Part shown: one piece after another, positions 56,135 through 58,000 of the stretch
Layout of the letters: each line of letters opens with the position of its first letter
Position numbering within the stretch: position 1 is the stretch's first letter
Assembly (NCBI RefSeq): GCF_030272615.1
Contig: NC_081409.1
Coordinates: forward strand, 653,578,468-653,636,467
Length of the DNA stretch: 58,000 nt
Reading direction: 5' to 3'
DNA from: Cryptomeria japonica
Taxonomy: Eukaryota; Streptophyta; Pinopsida; Cupressales; Cupressaceae
The notes under the pieces: model-generated
Seen by the model: the letters and a program-made list of their open reading frames with translations, nothing else
Databases searched by the model: none
Told to the model about the DNA's origin: nothing
Translations under genes and position numbers: made by a program

Positions 56135-58000
56135 TGTTAAACACAATGTACATCTGAGAGGGGAGTGAATTAGTGGTTCTCAAACTTTTCTCTTTGAATA
56201 TCCTATGTGAGTATACTAGTTAACAGATTTAACTGAATGTAGACTTACCGGCTAGAGGGGAGACTAACACAAATGCACTCACACATAAAAGGGACATCAC
56301 ATAACACCAAAATATATGAGGAAAACACAAGATGGGAAAAATATCGATGAGAAATGCTGCTGGAGTCTACTGCTCCAATCCAGCCTCATAATGAATCTCT
56401 GATTACAATGTTTAGGGAACCAACCCAAGGAGCAACAACCCTTGATTTAGGGCACCAACCCAAGGAGCTACAAACCCTGCACCGAGCTCAAACTCAGTGT
56501 GTATAAAAACATTTTGATACCAAAGTTATCTTCTTGTTACAAATGGATTTTGTCACTCTTCTTTAAATATCTTTGCTGGATCGTCTATCTAGTTCATTGC
56601 CAGTTCTCTGCTAACCCTCACACTACTGTAACCTTCCTCTCTACTACATTCTTGTCAGTTCAACCTCTTCTCCTTCTATGTCAATTCTACTCTTTTTCGG
56701 TTCTCACTTCACTCTACTATACTACTGCTCTTCACCAATACTACACTTTATTGGTTCTATGCCTACCTTCTCTATAGTCTTCTCCAACTCTCTTCTACTG
56801 GTATTGTCACTATCAATTATGTACTTCTCTATCAGACTCAGTAGCTGACTATTGGTTTCTTCATCGATGATGGTTGAACATTTCAACCTTGTTCTTCCTC
56901 ACACTCAATCCCTTGTTCTTCTACTTGATGAGCACTTGACTAATTTCTCCTTGCATGCAGCAACACTCCCTCATTCAGAAGCTACCTCTAACAATTTTGG
57001 CTTGCATATTTATATCCTCTTTTTCCCACCAAAAGCCAATTCAAATTTTGAGCAGTTAGCATTTCCCATTCATCCTTGAGTCAAACCAAATCCAATCAGA
57101 TCTCATGAGATCTAATCACCTTGATTGATGAACTATAACTCATTAGTCAATCCTGCCATTGTCATGCCTTCCTGATCATGCCTTCTATTTTTGGCAATCT
57201 TCTTTTGACCTGTTAGCAAATTTCTTGGTCGATCACCAAGATTGGTTTTGCAGTTTCCTTCACCTTCCTTGATCTTCTCAAACAGTCTATGTTGGATCTG
57301 TGTTGTCCATTGACCTTGAGCCACAAACCTTTGTTGTGCAACCCATGAATCTCACAGTCAATATAAATGTCAACCTATTGCTAGCTACCTCACTGCCTGA
57401 CACTTGACCGACTCAACACACCAACCTATGCATGTGTGCCACTTCACCTCCATGTGGCAACTATGTTGGCATCCACCTCTGGTTGAGCATCTATGTTGGT
57501 ATGGATTGGATCACCGACCAACTCCTTTACTAGCTTACTAACACTTTTGATTAAACCCTAAACCAGTATGTCATCATCCTTGCACTCTACTTCTCTTCCG
57601 GTGAAACACTCAACCGGTCAGCACTCTTGCTAACCTTCCTTATGCACATCTTCATCTGATGAGAGTCTTCTGCATCTGCACCTTTTCTATATTACTGGTG
57701 GACACACATACCGGTAAACACTCTTGATGAAACCATGTCATCAACCTTCAACTGACTCCATCTTCAATCCAACCATTTTCCTTTGTTTGCAGCTTCTCAG
57801 TCTTGCCTTCTTCTTCATTAGCCTGGACCATGTCTCAACCAGTTTGTCAAAGTGACAAACCCATCACTCTTCATCTATCTCAACAACTCAACATTCCTTC
57901 TCTGTTGATCCAATGCATATCCCTGATATCATGCACTTGAGGCATCCCTTTGATTCACCGGTAGATCCGGTGTGAGACTTCAAACACCTGCATTTACCTT
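56135..58000 (-). repeat. LTR of copia-type element E (minus strand), continuing past the window
   Basis: The plus strand begins TGTTAAACACAATGTACATC, then TGAGAGGGGAGTGAATTAG, the reverse complement of the CTCTCA signature before copia LTR ends. Farther in, GAGCAACAACCC and CAACCCAAGGAGC phrases are repeated near 56410-56480, and ATCAAAATGTTTTTATACAC on the minus strand near 56515 is a TATA candidate. As a minus-strand element its leftmost part is the 3' LTR; the internal region must lie to the right, outside. The LTR is at least 1.86 kb. Open frames at 56499-57324 are compositional. Confidence 0.7.

Noticed and set aside
38111-56140. Simple insertion of the LARD into the 3' LTR of gypsy C
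   Set aside because: The right flank does not continue the gypsy C LTR; it starts a different, copia-type LTR (E). E must have inserted in C first.
56499-57324. Several open frames of 60-90 codons
   Set aside because: They lie within a copia LTR and are Ser/Leu/Thr-rich compositional frames without domains.
1-58000. tRNA or rRNA genes, CRISPR arrays, bacterial operons
   Set aside because: No cloverleaf-like tRNA, rRNA core segment, spaced repeat array or ribosome-binding-site pattern was seen. The TGGTATCAGAGC sites are retroelement primer sites, not tRNA genes.

Overview
The window is repeat-dominated nuclear DNA of a land plant, most likely a gymnosperm. It is AT-rich, shows no intact host gene, and is filled with old, nested retrotransposons. 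The recognisable families (Ty1/copia with the tRNA-iMet primer site TGGTATCAGAGC, Ty3/gypsy gag, an L1-type LINE whose ORF2 carries a plant RNase H domain, a CACTA end, a PPR pseudogene and fragments of a plant DRM DNA methyltransferase) fix it as plant. The gymnosperm call rests only on repeat style and density.

Layout. 1-4199: 3' part of a plus-strand copia element with its 3' LTR. 4200-11450: AT-rich intergenic DNA with a LINE 3' fragment (minus, 5890-6615), a purine-rich block and small repeats. 11460-11905: minus-strand PPR pseudogene. 12283-16112: three inverted repeats made from consecutive parts of a DRM-type cytosine methyltransferase gene, two small twin hairpins (12429-12632 and 13204-13407) and one giant hairpin with arms of about 1.1 kb (13846-16112). 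A CACTA terminus (16113-16352) adjoins the giant hairpin. 16353-23466: minus-strand LINE with ORF1 (DUF4283-like plus zinc knuckle), ORF2 (endonuclease, RT, zf-RVT, RNase H) and, unusually, a further unidentified reading frame after ORF2.

23467-58000 is a nest of insertions, most of them traced through target-site duplications or interrupted reading frames. An old copia element (A) holds copia B (24999-29556, TSD GGTTT), a LINE 3' fragment (about 30650-32403), a solo LTR F (32908-33902) and gypsy derivative C (34104-38223). C is cut by the minus-strand copia LTR E (56135 to the window end). The very edge of E is cut by a large minus-strand LARD-like gypsy derivative (38229-56134, LTRs of 3.6 and 4.0 kb, TSD TGTTA), whose gag frame is in turn cut by copia D (43579-51164, TSD CAACT).

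Nothing here looks like an operon or a working host gene. The coding frames are decayed, largely by CAG-to-TAG, TGG-to-TAG and CGA-to-TGA changes, the pattern expected from deamination of 5-methylcytosine at CHG and CG sites. The most interesting locus is the DRM inverted-repeat cluster: if transcribed, it would give long hairpin RNA matching a methyltransferase that itself acts in RNA-directed DNA methylation. That regulatory role is inference; the inverted repeats and the DRM similarity are read directly from the sequence.
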